Source: Mastigias papua (lineage: Eukaryota; Cnidaria; Scyphozoa; Rhizostomeae; Mastigiidae). From it: 64,000 nucleotides of DNA. The position numbers and the translations under genes were made by a program. The stretch is from contig OZ025267.1 of NCBI GenBank assembly GCA_964019165.1, positions 22,418,503 through 22,482,502 of the forward strand, given 5' to 3'. Of the stretch, positions 15,197 through 29,760 are shown piece by piece. The first letter of the stretch is position 1, and the number at the start of each line of letters is the position of its first letter. The notes under the pieces are model-generated. The model saw nothing but the letters and a program-made list of their open reading frames with translations. It was not told the DNA's origin and ran no database searches.

Positions 15197-15560
15197 AATA
15201 ACTATATTTATGAACTAACACGAATTCAGTTGTAATGCTTCTGTAGTACGCCAGTGAACACTCGGGGACTGTGATATTGATAACTGTTCATAAGCAACCA
15301 CAGATTGGTTCAACGTCGCATAGATCTAGGCCAGAAGGTGAACGAGAACGCAGTCTTGTTCTTATTAACATTGTTTTACCATTCTCTCCTATGGGACCAC
15401 CTGCATCTCCTTCCCACAGTATATCAGTGAAACGCTAGAGAGATTGGGCAAGAGGCCAGAGCGCATGCGTGATACGACAGGTGCTGCAGGTTGTTTTGTT
15501 TGGACGTGTATTGTGGGCGTCAATAGACTGCGCTCTTGGGTTTGTGCATGACCGCCTTAA
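15197..15560 (-). promoter_or_regulatory. Candidate POU4 promoter region
   Basis: This is the segment immediately 5' of the POU4 ATG, richer in G+C and CpG than its surroundings at 15400-15560. It contains a palindromic GCGCATGCGT at 15461-15470 (NRF1-like) and a CAGGTG E-box at 15478-15483. No transcription start can be fixed from sequence alone. Confidence 0.35.
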
Positions 15561-18500
15561 TGGCCTGCGGGTCATTCTGCGTGAATCATAACGCTCAAGT
15601 GTATAGCAGCTGTTTGAGACCCGCTATGCTAGATTCTACGTAATTGCATCATCAGGTGTATGCATTGGGTTTGTAGATGCAATTTATGACGCTTCGGTTC
15701 TTTGATTTGCCTTTAATACAATATGAAACGATGTGACAGTACTTTAGATTACAGTAATTATATTCATTGTAATGGGAGGGGCACAGCTACAATTGCTACA
15801 ATAATAGAGCAGGCGGAACTATAGATTCCTCTTCAATTTATGCATCTGAACTTGCACATAATGATTCCATGACTAAGCAAACATTCTCATAACTGTTCAC
15901 TCAACAAACAGCAATCCGCAATTTGATTAGTTTTCCATGCAGAATACTTTGCTTTATGGAGGTAGACGTTAGGTAGTAGGTATTTACCATGAAACACACA
16001 CAACATCGCAGTTGTCTCTTGATACAAAATCATGAATGAACTCAAAGACTTACCAATGACTTCAGGGATTAGGGTACCGTTCTATGACCACTACTGAATC
16101 CTTCTCATGATGGTATTCAGCAATAAAATTGTCAGGACCCACCACGGATGTTTGAAATTCTTTCTTTACAATGAGGCATATCTATTTCAAAAAAGATATT
16201 GATCATCTAAAGCAAGATGCATGACTGGCACAAACTGCATTTTACAATGTTGCAAGATATGTCTTGCATAAAATGTTTAATTGTTGAAAGTTATTGAAAA
16301 TGCCATTCGTTAATGGGAAGATTAAAAGTACTCTTATTTTAAAGCAAATGGATTTAAGTTTAGAGCTTCGTGTAATGTTAAACAGTGAAATATTTTGATA
16401 CTCAATAGTCCAAACAAAGAAGAATATTATTTTCATAAGGGTTGGTAAACTGTATCTCTCATATATATCTAAACTGCAGATACTTCCAGACATACTACAT
16501 TCCTCTTATTCAATAACTTGCGGAAATTTTAATTCAGTGGCTGTTTTAATATCCGGCTGGTGAAATTTTGCTAGATAGTGTCTGTCATCCTATTGAGTAA
16601 GTTGTTGAAATCACATTCCACATTTGTCGTTATTAAGTATTTTCAGTTGGAAAGAAATTATCCCTCTTTATCCAAAACTCAATGACACCAAACTCAAAGA
16701 GTAGGTAAGATATTTAAACTTAAATTTATCAGCAGTTTTCACTGGCTCAGTATATAATTCTGCTACGATATAATGATCAGATGATCACCATGCCAACAGG
16801 ATTAATGTTACACCAGTATGGCGTGATACGTTTATGAAAGGATGTGAAATTCTGCATCAGAAGTGATACATCTTGTGACGTCCCTGTTTCATAAAGAAAA
16901 TTCAAAACATACAGTATGTTGTAAAAAATATAATTTAACTATAAGTTGTAATAGCTCTTTGTTCAAATAATATATGTAGCACTTGAGTTCACTGAATCTA
17001 GAACTACCGATGCATCTGAAGGGAAGAAAACTGAAGTGGAATATGTCACTTTGAGAAAAATGGGGACATGGGACGCAAAGTGGCCATTAGGTTACACATT
17101 CCCAATGATACCATCATGAGCCCAGTAGCTATTTGATACGGATAAATTTGTTACCAATCTTATTGTGAATATCTACTTTGATCATGTTAAAATACTGGGT
17201 TATTGTGAAATTATGAGGAACGAATATCCTCTCTAAATTAACTGTTGCACCCTAGAAGTAAAACCTTCGTAAAGTACAACTACTGTAGTCAAAAGTCTTA
17301 CAATGCCCTGTATAAATAGGATTACGTTCTGTTGGCACTGTTTGTCTAGTTCATTTTGATAGAATTTAACAGACTTGATTGAGTATGGACTAGTAATTAG
17401 TACACAAATGCGATAAGCAGCAATTTGAAGCACATGACATTTCCTTCATTATGCTGCCTGCGTTTACGCATAGATCAGCTCGAAAGCATACTTTTTAAGT
17501 TCCATTGATTAAGGTATTGCAAGTTCAAACACTGTTTCCAATGTGAAATTGATTACTGTTTTCCTGTAGGCTGGATCTACAGAGACGAGCTCTTCCTTCA
17601 TTGTATGAAAGTCTAAAAGTGATTATTGCACTGAAAATAACAACTGACTTAGTCTATTCTCCTAGGTGTTTGAAATTCATATACTCATTCTACAAGGAAA
17701 ATCTGTAAATCAAAAAGAACAATTATGTGGGAGAGCGTTTAAAACTCCTAATTTGTCTTTGTAGGTACCTCTTATGCTAATTTTTCTTTGTTCAAGTACC
17801 GCCTGTCGTAGTTTGATGAACTAACTTTTCCAGTGCAAACCATACTTTTAATTTTCAGGCATCATCGCTAAAAAGCTATATCAAAAAATACATGCATTCG
17901 TTTGTTGTCGCTACAGAGCAGTGCCTTTATACCGTGCTGTTCACTACAAAGTTTGCAGTTCTTAGCACTTTCTATGCAATCCCAACAACAAATCTGTGCA
18001 TAGTGACTATTAAATCTATTGGGAAAGTTCTCCTCTAAAATCAAGTGATATACAGCAATTATGCGTACACATTTTTCATAAGAAAGGTGTTTATAAAAAA
18101 GCAGTACTCGGCTGCTTAAAAAGTTAAGACATTTCAGGAATGGATATTTGAAACCTAGGAAAGTGTATAAGTTTTGGCCCAACCAAGTCTCTCCATTACT
18201 TAATTTCCATAGATTTCCTGTAATACTATTATGCATAGTTTCAGTGCCTATCTGTAAATGCTCGTGAGGAACAGAGTCATGCACTTTCGCAACCGGCTTT
18301 GCGGCTTATAAACACAGCTAACCCTGATATTCTCAAAAAGAATGCAATGGTTTAGTGGAATTTCCCATTTTGCTTTCTTACTATGCAGGCTATTGAGGAC
18401 TGCAAAGCACGCATTGGCAGGTACAATCAAAAGCATAATTAGTTTCCTGCACAATGCATGCTGGGCATGAGTATTGACTGTGGTTGTTATAGACTTGAAT

Positions 18501-19122
18501 GCAGCCACACTTTTACATGAATACCACTTTTTCTGCATTGAAATTCAAACATATTTAAAAATGGTTTGCATGTGAATAGAAGAATTCAATCTCTTATCCA
18601 AGGCCTTAATTAATAGATGCACAGAGAACCTGCCAGTTTTTAAGCGTTCATTTCTATAAAGCTTTAAACTAAATCCAGAGTTTGTAAACACCAAGGATAT
18701 AAAGCGATATGAAGCATGACTAGAGTCAGACCTTTGCTATGAACAGCTAACCAGGGGGCATCTAACATGACTGAACTCTTCATATTCGATTCGTCTCAGA
18801 CTGGGTGCATAACCACTAGATCTAGAATAAAAACATTTGAGAATGAATTTCAGTAATCTAGCGCGACGGGCACTCGATAAAATCAAGCTAGTTGAGACAA
18901 GACATCACAATTTGTCGACAGCTTAAATTCAGTTGTAATCTGTTAGGCTTAGTAATTATACGAGAAAGAAAGGGTAAAACAAAAACAATCTTCGAAATGC
19001 TTAAGTGAAGCTTTTAGGAAAGGGAATTCTATCAGAGATATCTATCAGTTATGCCAAATGACAATGAAAACTGTGGATAGGATTTATTAAGGCTTTGCTT
19101 GAGATAAGGCAGAAGGAGATCA
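15561..19122. other. Gene-free stretch 5' of POU4
   Basis: No exon similarity is seen. The longest frame (17868-18284, minus, 138 codons) shows no recognisable domain. It is a reasonable place to look for POU4 enhancers, but nothing specific is visible. Confidence 0.4.
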
Positions 19123-19493
19123 TACTCTCAGGCCCCAAATAAGCGTCCTGCCTGCTTATTTTTTGGAAGAAATTCAGACCTCCCCGCTCTTATTAGGACC
19201 CCCGTTTATTAAATGTTCACGCTTTCTAGCTAAAATTTTCAAGCCTGCATAAAAATTGAGTTCCTGAGTTTGAATTTTAATTATACACATGTTGTAGTTA
19301 TGACCAAATAATGACTTAGCGTTATTTGAAAGGGTTTTTTATCCGGGTTTTGTATAAAGAAAAATTGGTACCACCTTAGACCAATTTACAACCCCCCCCG
19401 CATATTCCGACACTCGACTTATTTTTATTTCGAAAATTTTTCAGCCCCCGCCTCCCGCCTATTACTACCCCCCTTATTCGGGACCTAAGAGTA
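19122..19493. mobile_element. Short inverted-repeat element (MITE-like)
   Basis: About 20-bp imperfect terminal inverted repeats: ACTCTCAGGCCCCAAATAAG on the left and, read from the right, ACTCTTAGGTCCCGAATAAG. The interior includes C-rich runs such as AACCCCCCCCCGC and no coding frame. Family not assigned. Confidence 0.5.
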
Positions 19494-22400
19494 GTTCATG
19501 TCTCTTGAGGAAATGAATCCTTTCTAGAGAGCAACTAATAGAACTGGTATAGTTGGCTAGAGAAGTGAAACTTGATGATAGGATTGTTAGAACTGGAATC
19601 AATAGTATGATTCTATGGTTATTCAAAGTCAAGGCAAATAATCAATTTAAATGAAACTGATAATTATTCGCTTTCAGAAAAAATTTGACTGTTGCAGATC
19701 TTTCTTTACGCATGATAAGTTGAAAGCTGGAAAAAATTGAATAATTGAATAAAACATTAAGCACTGAATGGCGAAGAAAAAATGAGAAAACCAGAAAAAT
19801 TTGGCTAACTTAAAGCAATGTTGAGGAAAAGAAAGAAAAATGTTTGAGATATCTGAGACGAATGTAGGAAAAGCAGCTATAATCAGTGGGCTAAAGCATT
19901 TTGGCATGATGATCACAGACGGTGAGATTTTGAAGAGAGAAGTTTAGAATTGTAATATTAAAGTATAAGAAGAAGGTGAATTGAATTCATGATGCAGTGA
20001 AAACACTGGATTATGGTGTGCTATGTCTACCAGAAGATCTGCAATAATTGGACATAACATTAGGTGTATGAATACTGTTACCGAAAAACTCTCACTTAAT
20101 AACAAACCGGGAGATAATTAGTGGAATAGATTGAGCAGAAAGATTGAGCAGAAATTATCTTGCGAAGCTTTTAAAGGCTGTGCTAAGCAAGGTGCTTGAC
20201 GACAAGGACATCTGAAGTAGTGGTGAAAAGAGGATTTTATAACCTATTGCTACAGATGCTTTTCGCCACAAATGCATTGAGAGAGCCTTACAATAGATAA
20301 GCGTTGAATAGGTTGTGTTATGAAGTCTAGAGATAATCACTCGGCTACCATCACCTGCAGTCGATGCTTTTAACTTTGGTGTTTAACTCTTACAATGTCG
20401 AGAATTTCAATTATTGTTGATCATCTCTGGTGATGAATGTTATTATGAAAGATCTGCACTCTGTACTGGTCCCTCATGAAGGGAATTTCTCATCTCCAAA
20501 TAATATCATTTTGACAACCTATAGCAAGTTTAAATATAGGGAGTGTGCTACCACAAAGTTTATTCATCACCTGAATTATCCAAAATGATTCATACAAGAC
20601 TCAAAAGTACTGCCTAAATGCCACAGAGAAGGATTTAGCTATCTAAACCTAAAAATTTTGATAGAAAAGGCCAATGATTAGTCTATTTACATCCTTATGC
20701 AAATCTTACTTATGCTTGGATATTTTTGAAACTGTTTAACTGCTGAAATTAATGATAAAGTCATTTTCTCTGACGATTTTGCCCTCTTTTTTCTAATGAA
20801 ATTTCTTATTTCCCGTACATGACGTAACTTTTGAGATCAATCATCATCACCATTTGGCTAAGCTAAACATCTATATCCCTGTAATAGAGCTAAAGGATTT
20901 GGATAGCATTTTGAATTCCTTCAAGTTATGATCAACTAAAATATATACCTTTAGTCATTGAAGCAAAGAATGAAAGAAGGAAATGAAAGAAATGAAAGAG
21001 ACAAAGCAACAGATATGTATGGTATATTAAGTGTTTTGAGAATTGAAAGATTCCTATAAAAAGAGAAAGTCCAAATGGATTTAATTGAACTATGACTTCA
21101 TACTTTAAGATGAACATTCCTGATATCTCGAGACCTCCTAATTAAGGCTTCAGTAAAGTCATTATAGTCAAAGCTTTTACTACTTCTAACGGCAATAGAG
21201 AGTAGGGAGATTTGATGTTACTGACAGATCATAAGTGAAATTCAAGTCTATCAAAATCCTGATATTATGTGCAGTCTAATTTCCAATTATAGATTTCAGT
21301 GCTGGAATGCAAGGCAATGTGGTGAGGCAGCTGTGTCTGTGGTCAGCAGCTTTAAGATATACGTCATATGACAAGGAGAATAGACTGCAATGGTAATATC
21401 CACATATCACGACATCTATTAACTGATAAAGAAATGTCCCATTGTTCTTAAAAACGAAGATTTCATCCACCACAAATTCAAAACCAAAATCCAGTTAAAT
21501 AGCGACGCATAAAAACGATCAATTAAATGGGAATGCTCTAGCAGGTTGCTTTCCATGTTGCTAAACTCATACAATTGGTTGAATGCTTTGTCCGAATAAT
21601 ACCTGTCGAAATGCTCGAAATCTCAATTTCATCACATAGTAACTATACTTTTAAACAAGATAGTGTCTAACTATGAAATTTCTTTGGTAATATTAGCAAG
21701 TAGGCCATAGTTTTGTCATCGATATACAGTGTATAGACAAGGTATCACGAGTGCTAGCCTTTGTAACTTCGCCTTGGACGGAGCCACAACATAGCTAGTT
21801 AAACAAATAGCCTTACCTTCTGAATAACCGAAAATCAATTTATCATTCTGTTTCTTTAAAAGAGGTTGTTAAAGCCGTCCTTCTCGTCTTTCAAATGCTT
21901 AAAACTGCGCATTGAATGGATTAGATTCGCGATTTCAGTGAATCTTGTCATTTCTCGATTTTGACAACTAACTACTTCTTCAGCAGCTTCGAAAATTGTT
22001 CAAGGAAGGCATGTAAATTATAATAAAGTACAACTGTTACGTCCATACGTCTTCCTTCTAGCTTCACCTCGACGAATCTCGAGCGCTAATTGAAAATTTG
22101 TTAAATATTGAAACGCGTTAAAAATGTATCAGGGATATTATTATTAAAGAATGCTTTGCATTAAATATGGAGAAGCTAGCAAAGGTTCCAATGAGATACT
22201 TGATTGCTTTACTTCGTACAATATTTATGTATGCATGCCGACACAGTCAATTTTATTCACCATCTGCTAAGTAAATCTATAGGGATAATCTTTTAATTGA
22301 GCTCAGAAATGCCGTCTTATCTAGCACCTACTTGATCGACCTTTTGTCTTGATTAGTACAGCAGTTAATAAGTTTTTGACATTTCAATTCGAGAGCTACG

Positions 22401-24499
22401 CTTAGTCGGTGAGGGACTAAGGCTAAATTTATATCATAAGAAGCTATTATAGCATTCTGTTCTTGCACAGATCAAGGATCAGTCAAACACTAGAGGGAAA
22501 ACTTAACAAGTTCCCTTTGAATTTGAAAGTGTTAGTGTAAAAGTAGATGAAATCGAGGGAAACATGTGCTGCTGGGAAACTCTATTGTGTACTAAAAATT
22601 CCAATAAGCTTTGTGCATAGTGATAATAGCTCAATCTAATAATAAGTCTTCCTAACATGCTTCTATCGTTGGAATTGTGTCTGAAAATGAAGGACTGTTC
22701 AGGTCCATTGTTGGTATCAAGCGTATTGGGCACCATGTGTAAAGTGGACATCGCCATCCGAGCCCTCTGAAATTTCTTCATTACGGCCAATCCTTTATTG
22801 TGTGCAGAGAAGACCTCTCTCTACTACGTCCTGAAGCGGGGCTTATTGCCTTGAAAACTACGCTGTAATTATGATTCCAGACTGCCCATTGGTACAACAT
22901 ATATATAGCCAAGAGGAGCGCAACTAGGAATTTTCGAGGCCAAGGGGGTAATCCGCATAAAAGGCACAACAGAAATTCTTTCAAGAGAATATAGCATGGA
23001 ATAATATTTTTCAGACTTAGAACAGGCCCGTAGGCAGGGTACGTTCTCATTTCCAAACAAGGAGAAGGGGGCACAGTTACTCCACTCTTAGCGATTTACT
23101 CATCTACTAAGTGGGCTAGGCGAAGTTGTAAGAATGCTCTATGCTTCCTCGAGTGTCATAGGGGGCCCACCAAAATTGGATCCGACGTAAAAAACACAAT
23201 TATTCAAATCTCATCCTCTAGATCTCCAAGTCTAAAATTTGGCTAGTAACGATAGTGCTAAAGCGCGAATCCAGGAAAAACTTAATGAAAAGTAAAATAG
23301 AATGTAAAAGATTCTTGAAATAAGTTTCAGTTGAATCTTCCACCATACAGTGGCGCCATACCTGGTGAACGAAAAACAAAGCAATTTTGGCCAAACATCG
23401 ACGGCATTTCTCCATGAGAAGAAGAATCAACAAATAGACGCAGAAATTAAACTCCAAGCCTTCCCGGATTAGACTTTAATGGAGCACAAAATATGTTGAG
23501 CTTTATTTCTTCCAATAGCATCTTTCTTTTATACGAGAGAAAAACAAGGTTACAGTCTCTGGTTGTTTTCACTAAAGGATGTTGGGGAAAATGAACTTTC
23601 CCAAAAGCAGTAATGTCATGAAAAGTGGGTTATGGTCAACGAGGAAGAAGGAAGAATAAATGCCATCATGTATGATGGGAATGGTTTCTATGTGTTGCGA
23701 TGAAACGTCTTGATCTGTCATCAAGTGAGCCTAATCTGATGAATATGAAATTGATGTAGAAAATGTTAGAATGTACCATTCATTTACGAACCACTGAGTC
23801 AAACCTCAAAACTCTGGAAGAGCCATCTCCCTGGCCCCAAATGGTTACTGGTCAGACTTAGAAACGGGAAGATTTTCAAGACTTCGATACTTTCAAGTGG
23901 AAGGGTGATTAAAAGCAGATCTATTAAACAAAAATCCAATTAACAGTTTCAAACTGTTCCAAGAAAAGGGTACTTTTATCCATTTAAAAGAAAAGGACAG
24001 GTGCCTAGACCCCGAGTTTCACCCCTAATTAGAATTGTGCTTCCGAAGACAGATTTCAAGACTTACTTTAAGGTTTATACCCTACAGACCATTCTACGAA
24101 CGCTGTTCTTATTCTGAACAATGATATAATGCTTGTGACAGAATGGGAGCTCTACCCCTATCTGAATGAAAAGTCCAGGTGACATGTTAAAGTCATGTTT
24201 CAATGAGATTTGGTTGCTGTGATGGGTCAAAAAGACCGGCATCATGCAAAATTGGATGAACTAAGAGAGGGAAGGAGGTCATCAATTACTCAATGTTAAC
24301 ATATCAAAGAATATGAAGAGAAGGCAAAAAATACCAAGATGGGCTTAAGCACTAACTTTGTCCTCGATTGCATGCTATGTTTCATAAGTTGAAATATAAA
24401 GTATCATGAGATGGCATAAAATTGAGTGCACAGTACACTAGATCAGTTTGCCACCACTATATTTTCATTCTGTCATCTTTTAAAGGATAGATTATTTGG
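19494..24499. other. Gene-free A+T-rich stretch
   Basis: Only short open frames without recognisable motifs. No strong repeat structure was recognised by eye. Confidence 0.4.
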
Positions 24500-24790
24500 G
24501 AGAATGATCCAGAGGGGGTCTCCGGGCCATACCCCTAGGAGATGTTTGGAGCCATGACATTTAATTTGGCTTAGAATACGTCTCCCAAATGTCATGCTTC
24601 TCACTAGCGATAGGGAATTTTGGTAGAGTTGTGACAGTCATTCTATAAAATAGAGCGCTAGGCGAAAAACACCTGAGGAAACATCCTTCAATTATATTTT
24701 AAAGAAGCCTGGGTAGCCATCTTTGCCAAAGTGAGAAGGGAGCAATGTCCCCCCCCCCATAGATCCTCATGGCTACGTCACTGTGCAAAC
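24500..24790. repeat. Interspersed repeat, copy 1 (GTGACGTAGCCA-type end)
   Basis: Shares an ordered series of blocks with 29538-29760: CCAAATGTCATGCTTCTCAC / AGCGATA / TGACAGT-ATTCTAT / TTATATTTTAAAG-A / ACCATCTTT, and a terminus resembling ATGGCTACGTCACTGTGC. The layout suggests a degraded MITE. No coding capacity. Confidence 0.5.
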
Positions 24791-27539
24791 GGGATGTCAC
24801 ATAAGCAGGTAACAAGAGTAAATGGTAAGGTTAAATTTAATAAAATTAGAATTGTCTAGTACTCGCTTTCTTTTTAATGGTCCTATCTTTGTCGCTAATT
24901 TGCTAGCATTAAAATCACAAATCAAATAGTTGAAAACTAAATGACTTCAAATGATTGAATTGAATGCACTTTTCTATCGGAGGTCTGTACAAGTTCACTA
25001 TTTGTTAGATGAATATAGATACAAAAGAAATATAAAAAAGTAAAACCAATTGGAAAATTTTTAATATTCTATAACGTCTAGCAATTAGAGTAACCGCGTA
25101 TGCCTGTTTCATAGGCACACCAATGTTTACTACTTGGTGGAATCATTGGGAAAGACAAGATTTAGTCCTCCGCAGATACAGCCACTCTTAATGGTCCTTC
25201 GTTCATCCTTTCATCCATCCGTCGAAGAGCTATAGTGTATGCTAGTTTTCGTTGAAAATAAAACTGGATGCTTTGTAACACATTTACTATATCTTTGAAT
25301 GTTTATCACAGTTCTACAACATCAGTTTAAATAGTATTTACGCACAAATATTGTCTATGAACTTGGCAAAGAATGAGTTAACCAATTGGGTCTTTTCTAG
25401 GTTAAGAAAGCGTATGGTTTACTCAATAAGTCTTCTATTGAATATACCATTAGTGAACATGGTATTGTAATAGACCACAACTATTGGGCAAAGCAGTTCT
25501 TGCAAAAGAAAACGACAAGGTCATGCTGGAAACACCTGTCGTTTCCCTGCGGCGCTTACAATAATAAAACGACAGAACGGGGGATAATATACCATAATCA
25601 AGGATAAAACCTCTGGTGGAGAAGAGTGGCTGAAATTATAAAGCCTTTTGCCAATATGAAAAGAAATGCTTGCATGACGCTAAAACTGATTTAGTAAAGA
25701 AGTTAAGCCTTTGGTGTTTCCATTGGAAAAACTTACAATGTGAATCAACAGGAATTCTCAACTTCATTCATCATATTTCTTGTTCAAATGTGCCTAAGTG
25801 TGTTTCGCGTTGCATGTTTTATGGTAATGAATACGAGTAATACCCAACATTGCTACCCTTTTGTTAGAATCTGCGTTGGCAAACCACCACTTCTTAAAAA
25901 AGAATGACGATAGACTATTAAAGGTTAGCTGACAAATCTAAATTCAGCCTGGGAGCTACCAATAAGTTTAAACTCTAATACTAATTTTTTTCACAGGGGG
26001 AAAGCTTAGTTGTAAGGCATACCTGAGAATAGTGGAAAGGGTAACAAATTGTCAGAGGCGTTTTGTATATGACACGCAAGTCATATGACATGCTTCCCGG
26101 GCAGATAGCTTCATGATTGGTAAATCTTATCATCAGAATTTTCAGTAAAGTCCTCAATACTTCTCTTGGAGTTGGCTTTTGCACAGTTCATGGTATTGTC
26201 GTTGATTAGAGGGCAGAGAGGCATCCAACTCTAGGGATAAGAAACATGCATTATTCAAGCTATACCTTTGAACAAAGTAAGAGATTTGAGAAATGAGCAG
26301 CATATTCCGCTATTAGCAAGTCATGAAGAGGAAAATTTGCCTTTCTTTTCATTCAGTTTTGTGGAATAATTATGAATCTCTTCTAGCATCTTGCAGTTAC
26401 CTATCATCTTCGGTTTTAACTATAAGAAATGAGTTCAACTGCCTCTATCCACCATATTTGATTGATAATCATTTCTATCAACGTGCGTTATTGTTTCAGG
26501 TCAAACTTATTGAAGTTTGAATAACAGAAGACCATTGCACATTATCCAGAGTCAGACACTGGGAATAAATTCACACCATTAGGTTGCAAGTCAATAATTT
26601 CCATCTCTCTCGCTAGTTTGTAAAAGTTTAGTTACCGCTTGTAAACAGAACACAAATTTCAACAGTGAGAAAGGAATCGCACTTTAAAGGTGTGCAGAAG
26701 ACCACGTTGGATTAAGCTCTGAAAAGTCGTAGGCAGGTCGTAGGTATAGAGTGAATAACACCATTATTCAAGTTAAAAGCTGAAATATTCAATTAAGAAA
26801 TCGAATTTTTAAATCTCGACTGTACGCTAAATATCAGCTACAGCAGATATCCGGATATCTGTAATGGAATTTCAACAAATTGCCTCTGTCTTTTGAGAAC
26901 ATCTAACAGGCCTTCTCATCTTGGAATTGAGGCCAAACTAGTAAAGTGCTAAACATCGGAAACCATCGCAAATGAATTGCGATATGTGAAACTCAGAATG
27001 TCTTACCATCGCTTACTATTACGAGCCATCTCAAGTTATGTCTGATGGATTTTCAAAAGTCACAAATGATTGAATTCCCAACGCATCGGTGATAATTACT
27101 GCTGGTAATACATTTACAGCGATAGCCGATGCTGTCGCCCGTGAATTGCAATTTATGAAACCAAAGACTTCAACCTTCTTTCTCTGGACAAAAGAGGTAA
27201 CTAGATGGTTAAATATGGTTTTGGGTCATGAAACAAAATTCTCATTAGTTTGTGTGAAAACCTTTATTCGGTACTTGGAGTGTCGAAAGAGGAAGGCCAG
27301 TGCAGATGGTCCAGAAGTCATTGGGAAATGACAGCTACTGCCTGAGGCACTTTTCAGATAAGCAAGAGAATTATTGAATGATTAGGCATCCAGATGCTAT
27401 AACTTCTATGAGCCAAATAACTTCTAGGATTATAACAAAATTGACAGGAAAAAGCCCCTTTAGATTTAGTCCTATGCATAACAGTTAATTTATAGCGATA
27501 GCGAAAGAAATCTAAGACAATTGACAATAGAAGCCTCGA
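24791..27539. other. Gene-free A+T-rich stretch
   Basis: No exon recognised. The frame at 27089-27331 (plus, 80 codons) is unassigned. It lies just upstream of a LINE fragment, so it may be part of a decayed element. Confidence 0.35.
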
Positions 27540-27858
27540 TATCACTAGATCGACTACGGTTGCATCTGTCAGCTTGCGTATCGAAGCAGGAGTGAAAAAG
27601 AGGTCATGCAATTTGGTGTTTGATACCTTGCAAGACAATGTCTGTGATGCAATGAAAGATTTCATTGTTACCAATGCTCATGGGAGAAATACTAGAAACG
27701 ATCAACATCTCGTTAAGATTCCTCAAGTTAAAACTGAATTTGGACGCAAAGGTTTTTATTATCTGGCTGGGAAAGAATTTAGCAACTTGCCACTAGGTGC
27801 CAGAAAGATGAAATCTAGATTCCTTTCTAGACAATTTTTAGAAAATCATTTTATATGA
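27540..27858 (+). mobile_element. LINE reverse-transcriptase C-terminal fragment
   Basis: The frame 27574-27858 ends with the pattern typical of non-LTR retrotransposon ORF2 tails: NTRNDQHLVKIPQVKTEFGR, then GFYYLAGKEFSNLPLGAR, then a basic helix and a stop. The N-terminal part, SCNLVFDTLQDNVCDAMKDF, is matched by a second fragment at 38536-38643 on the other strand. Only a 3' scrap remains. The clade is uncertain (CR1-like suggested). Confidence 0.6.
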
Positions 27859-29537
27859 TTTAAAATTATTTTATCTCTAGATTGGATGGTTTTTTCGGAC
27901 ACTTGTAATTAGTTTTTCGATCTCTTACAATTAATTTTATCAGTGCCTAAGTATCAGGACGCTAATGATAACAGTATATGTTGTATTGATAGGTCATCCT
28001 GTTAAAACATTCGATTATTATTATTACTATTATTATTTTTATCTTTTTATTTTTCTTCTATTACCTAGTATTGTAATATTGTAAGCCAGCCAAATACAGA
28101 TTACCTGTTAGCGAGATTTGTATTTGTAGATTTAAATATGATATGAGATGAAGTTAAAAAAAAGTACCTAAGACTATATAATTAGAAAGATGACTACCAT
28201 GGCAATCACAACGTCTTACTACATCTTCTGCTGACGTAACAAAGAGTGGTTAAATCCTGAGCTCCTATCTTATTGACTTATATTAATAATCATTATTTTT
28301 GTTACTATTAACCTGTCATTAATGTTGCATTCAAACCAAGTAGTCAATTGTAAACTATCTATTATTTAGTGAGGTTTATAACTGTATATAACAAATATTT
28401 TCAAGGAAATGAAGCTTCCATTGCTATTAATTGCAAAAAGTGCTTCCATACCTTCATTGAGTTCATTCAGCAGGAAGATTTTAATGCCAATTGGTAAGAA
28501 GACTTAAAAATAGAATTCGTTAAGACTTACAAATAGGCTTGATGACGTGCTTTCATTACAGAAATTATGGAAATGAAGTAGACAAAACACTCTTTGACAG
28601 ACTATACTTTATCAAATATTAATTCTGTAATAACATTACAAATTGAAGAATTATATTAAAGAATCTACACGGTACTCCACACGGTATTAGTACAAATTTA
28701 TGATGGCAACCATAATGAAAGCAATAAATTTTAACAGTGATTATAATCATCCTTATCGGCCAATATTCGCATTTGTTTCATTGGTCAATAAGCATAAATG
28801 CTCCCTTTCGCTAACTGGTGAAATTCAATTTGTAATTGTCTGACTCTACTAAAAAATCATCTTGTAATTTGAGTTCATTATTTTTACTGCAAGTTTAATC
28901 ATATATGAAACAAAATTGAGATTAAATGTAAATATGTTAGGCTGTTCGTGCTACTTTGTACCAGCTACACTCATTATCATTTCATTGTCTTCAGTTAATA
29001 TATTTATGAACTGCTGTGGTAATAAGACAATGGTAAAAGACCATCAAAGAGGCTTAAATTGAAGGGAATCAGAAGGGGGGCGAAAGGCACCTTGTAGAGC
29101 TAGACGGCCTATCCTGTCAAATAAAATTAGGCCCAGACTTTCATGTAATAAGAATAAATTGAACTTGGCTGTTTTCTTTTGGGGGGAAGGGAGGGGGAGC
29201 CAGACCACAGGAGCCTATGTCTAAGCTCCGAGGACAACGAAACCATAATGTTTCACTGATTGAAAACTATTAGGAATATCTTGGTAAGTGCCATCGCCAT
29301 ATCAAAATCCAGTAAAAGCTTAGTTGCATTGTAGATGGATTCTAAAGTTCCAACATGTGACAGTCTTCAGTTACTAGACTGTTAAAAAGCAACTAATTTG
29401 TAGTGCCAATCAAGCCAAAGATATAGATTAATGCGTAATTGTATTATAATTATAGCAAGTTTGTAAAATTCTTATCTTATATGATCCGTAGATGGTCAGG
29501 GGAAATGAAATGGGAGGGGGGTATAAGATGTCAAAGG
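27859..29537. other. Gene-free A+T-rich stretch
   Basis: Contains a loose TTATTATTA-type simple repeat at about 28017-28060 and a G-rich run near 29180-29200. No gene supported. Confidence 0.4.
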
Positions 29538-29760
29538 GGTAGTGGCGTAACGCTGCGTAGAGTACATCTCTCCATTATCATTCTTACCAATAGCGATAAA
29601 GAACTCTGATAATTTTATGACAGTTATTCTATTACACAGAACTGTGTGGAAAATGTTGTTGAAGAGTTTAGTTATATTTTAAAGGAATCTTACAAACCAT
29701 CTTTCACTAAAAATGGGGAGCTCTTGCCCCCATACTCATGTGGTCATGCCACTATGTATG
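29538..29760. repeat. Interspersed repeat, copy 2
   Basis: Homologous to 24500-24790 in the same orientation, with matching blocks ATTCTTACCAATAGCGATA, ATGACAGTTATTCTATTA, TTATATTTTAAAGGAATC and ACCATCTTTCACTAAAAATG. The left end TAGTGGCGTAACGC and the inverted right end resemble a MITE terminus. Confidence 0.5.

Noticed and set aside
17868..18284. 138-codon minus-strand frame in the POU4 upstream region
   Set aside because: No recognisable domain, no convincing splice partners and Cys/Phe-rich composition typical of random A+T-rich frames.
22503..23074. Overlapping minus-strand frames with hydrophobic stretches
   Set aside because: No membrane-protein family signature, no splice context and two overlapping frames of equal quality, as expected by chance.
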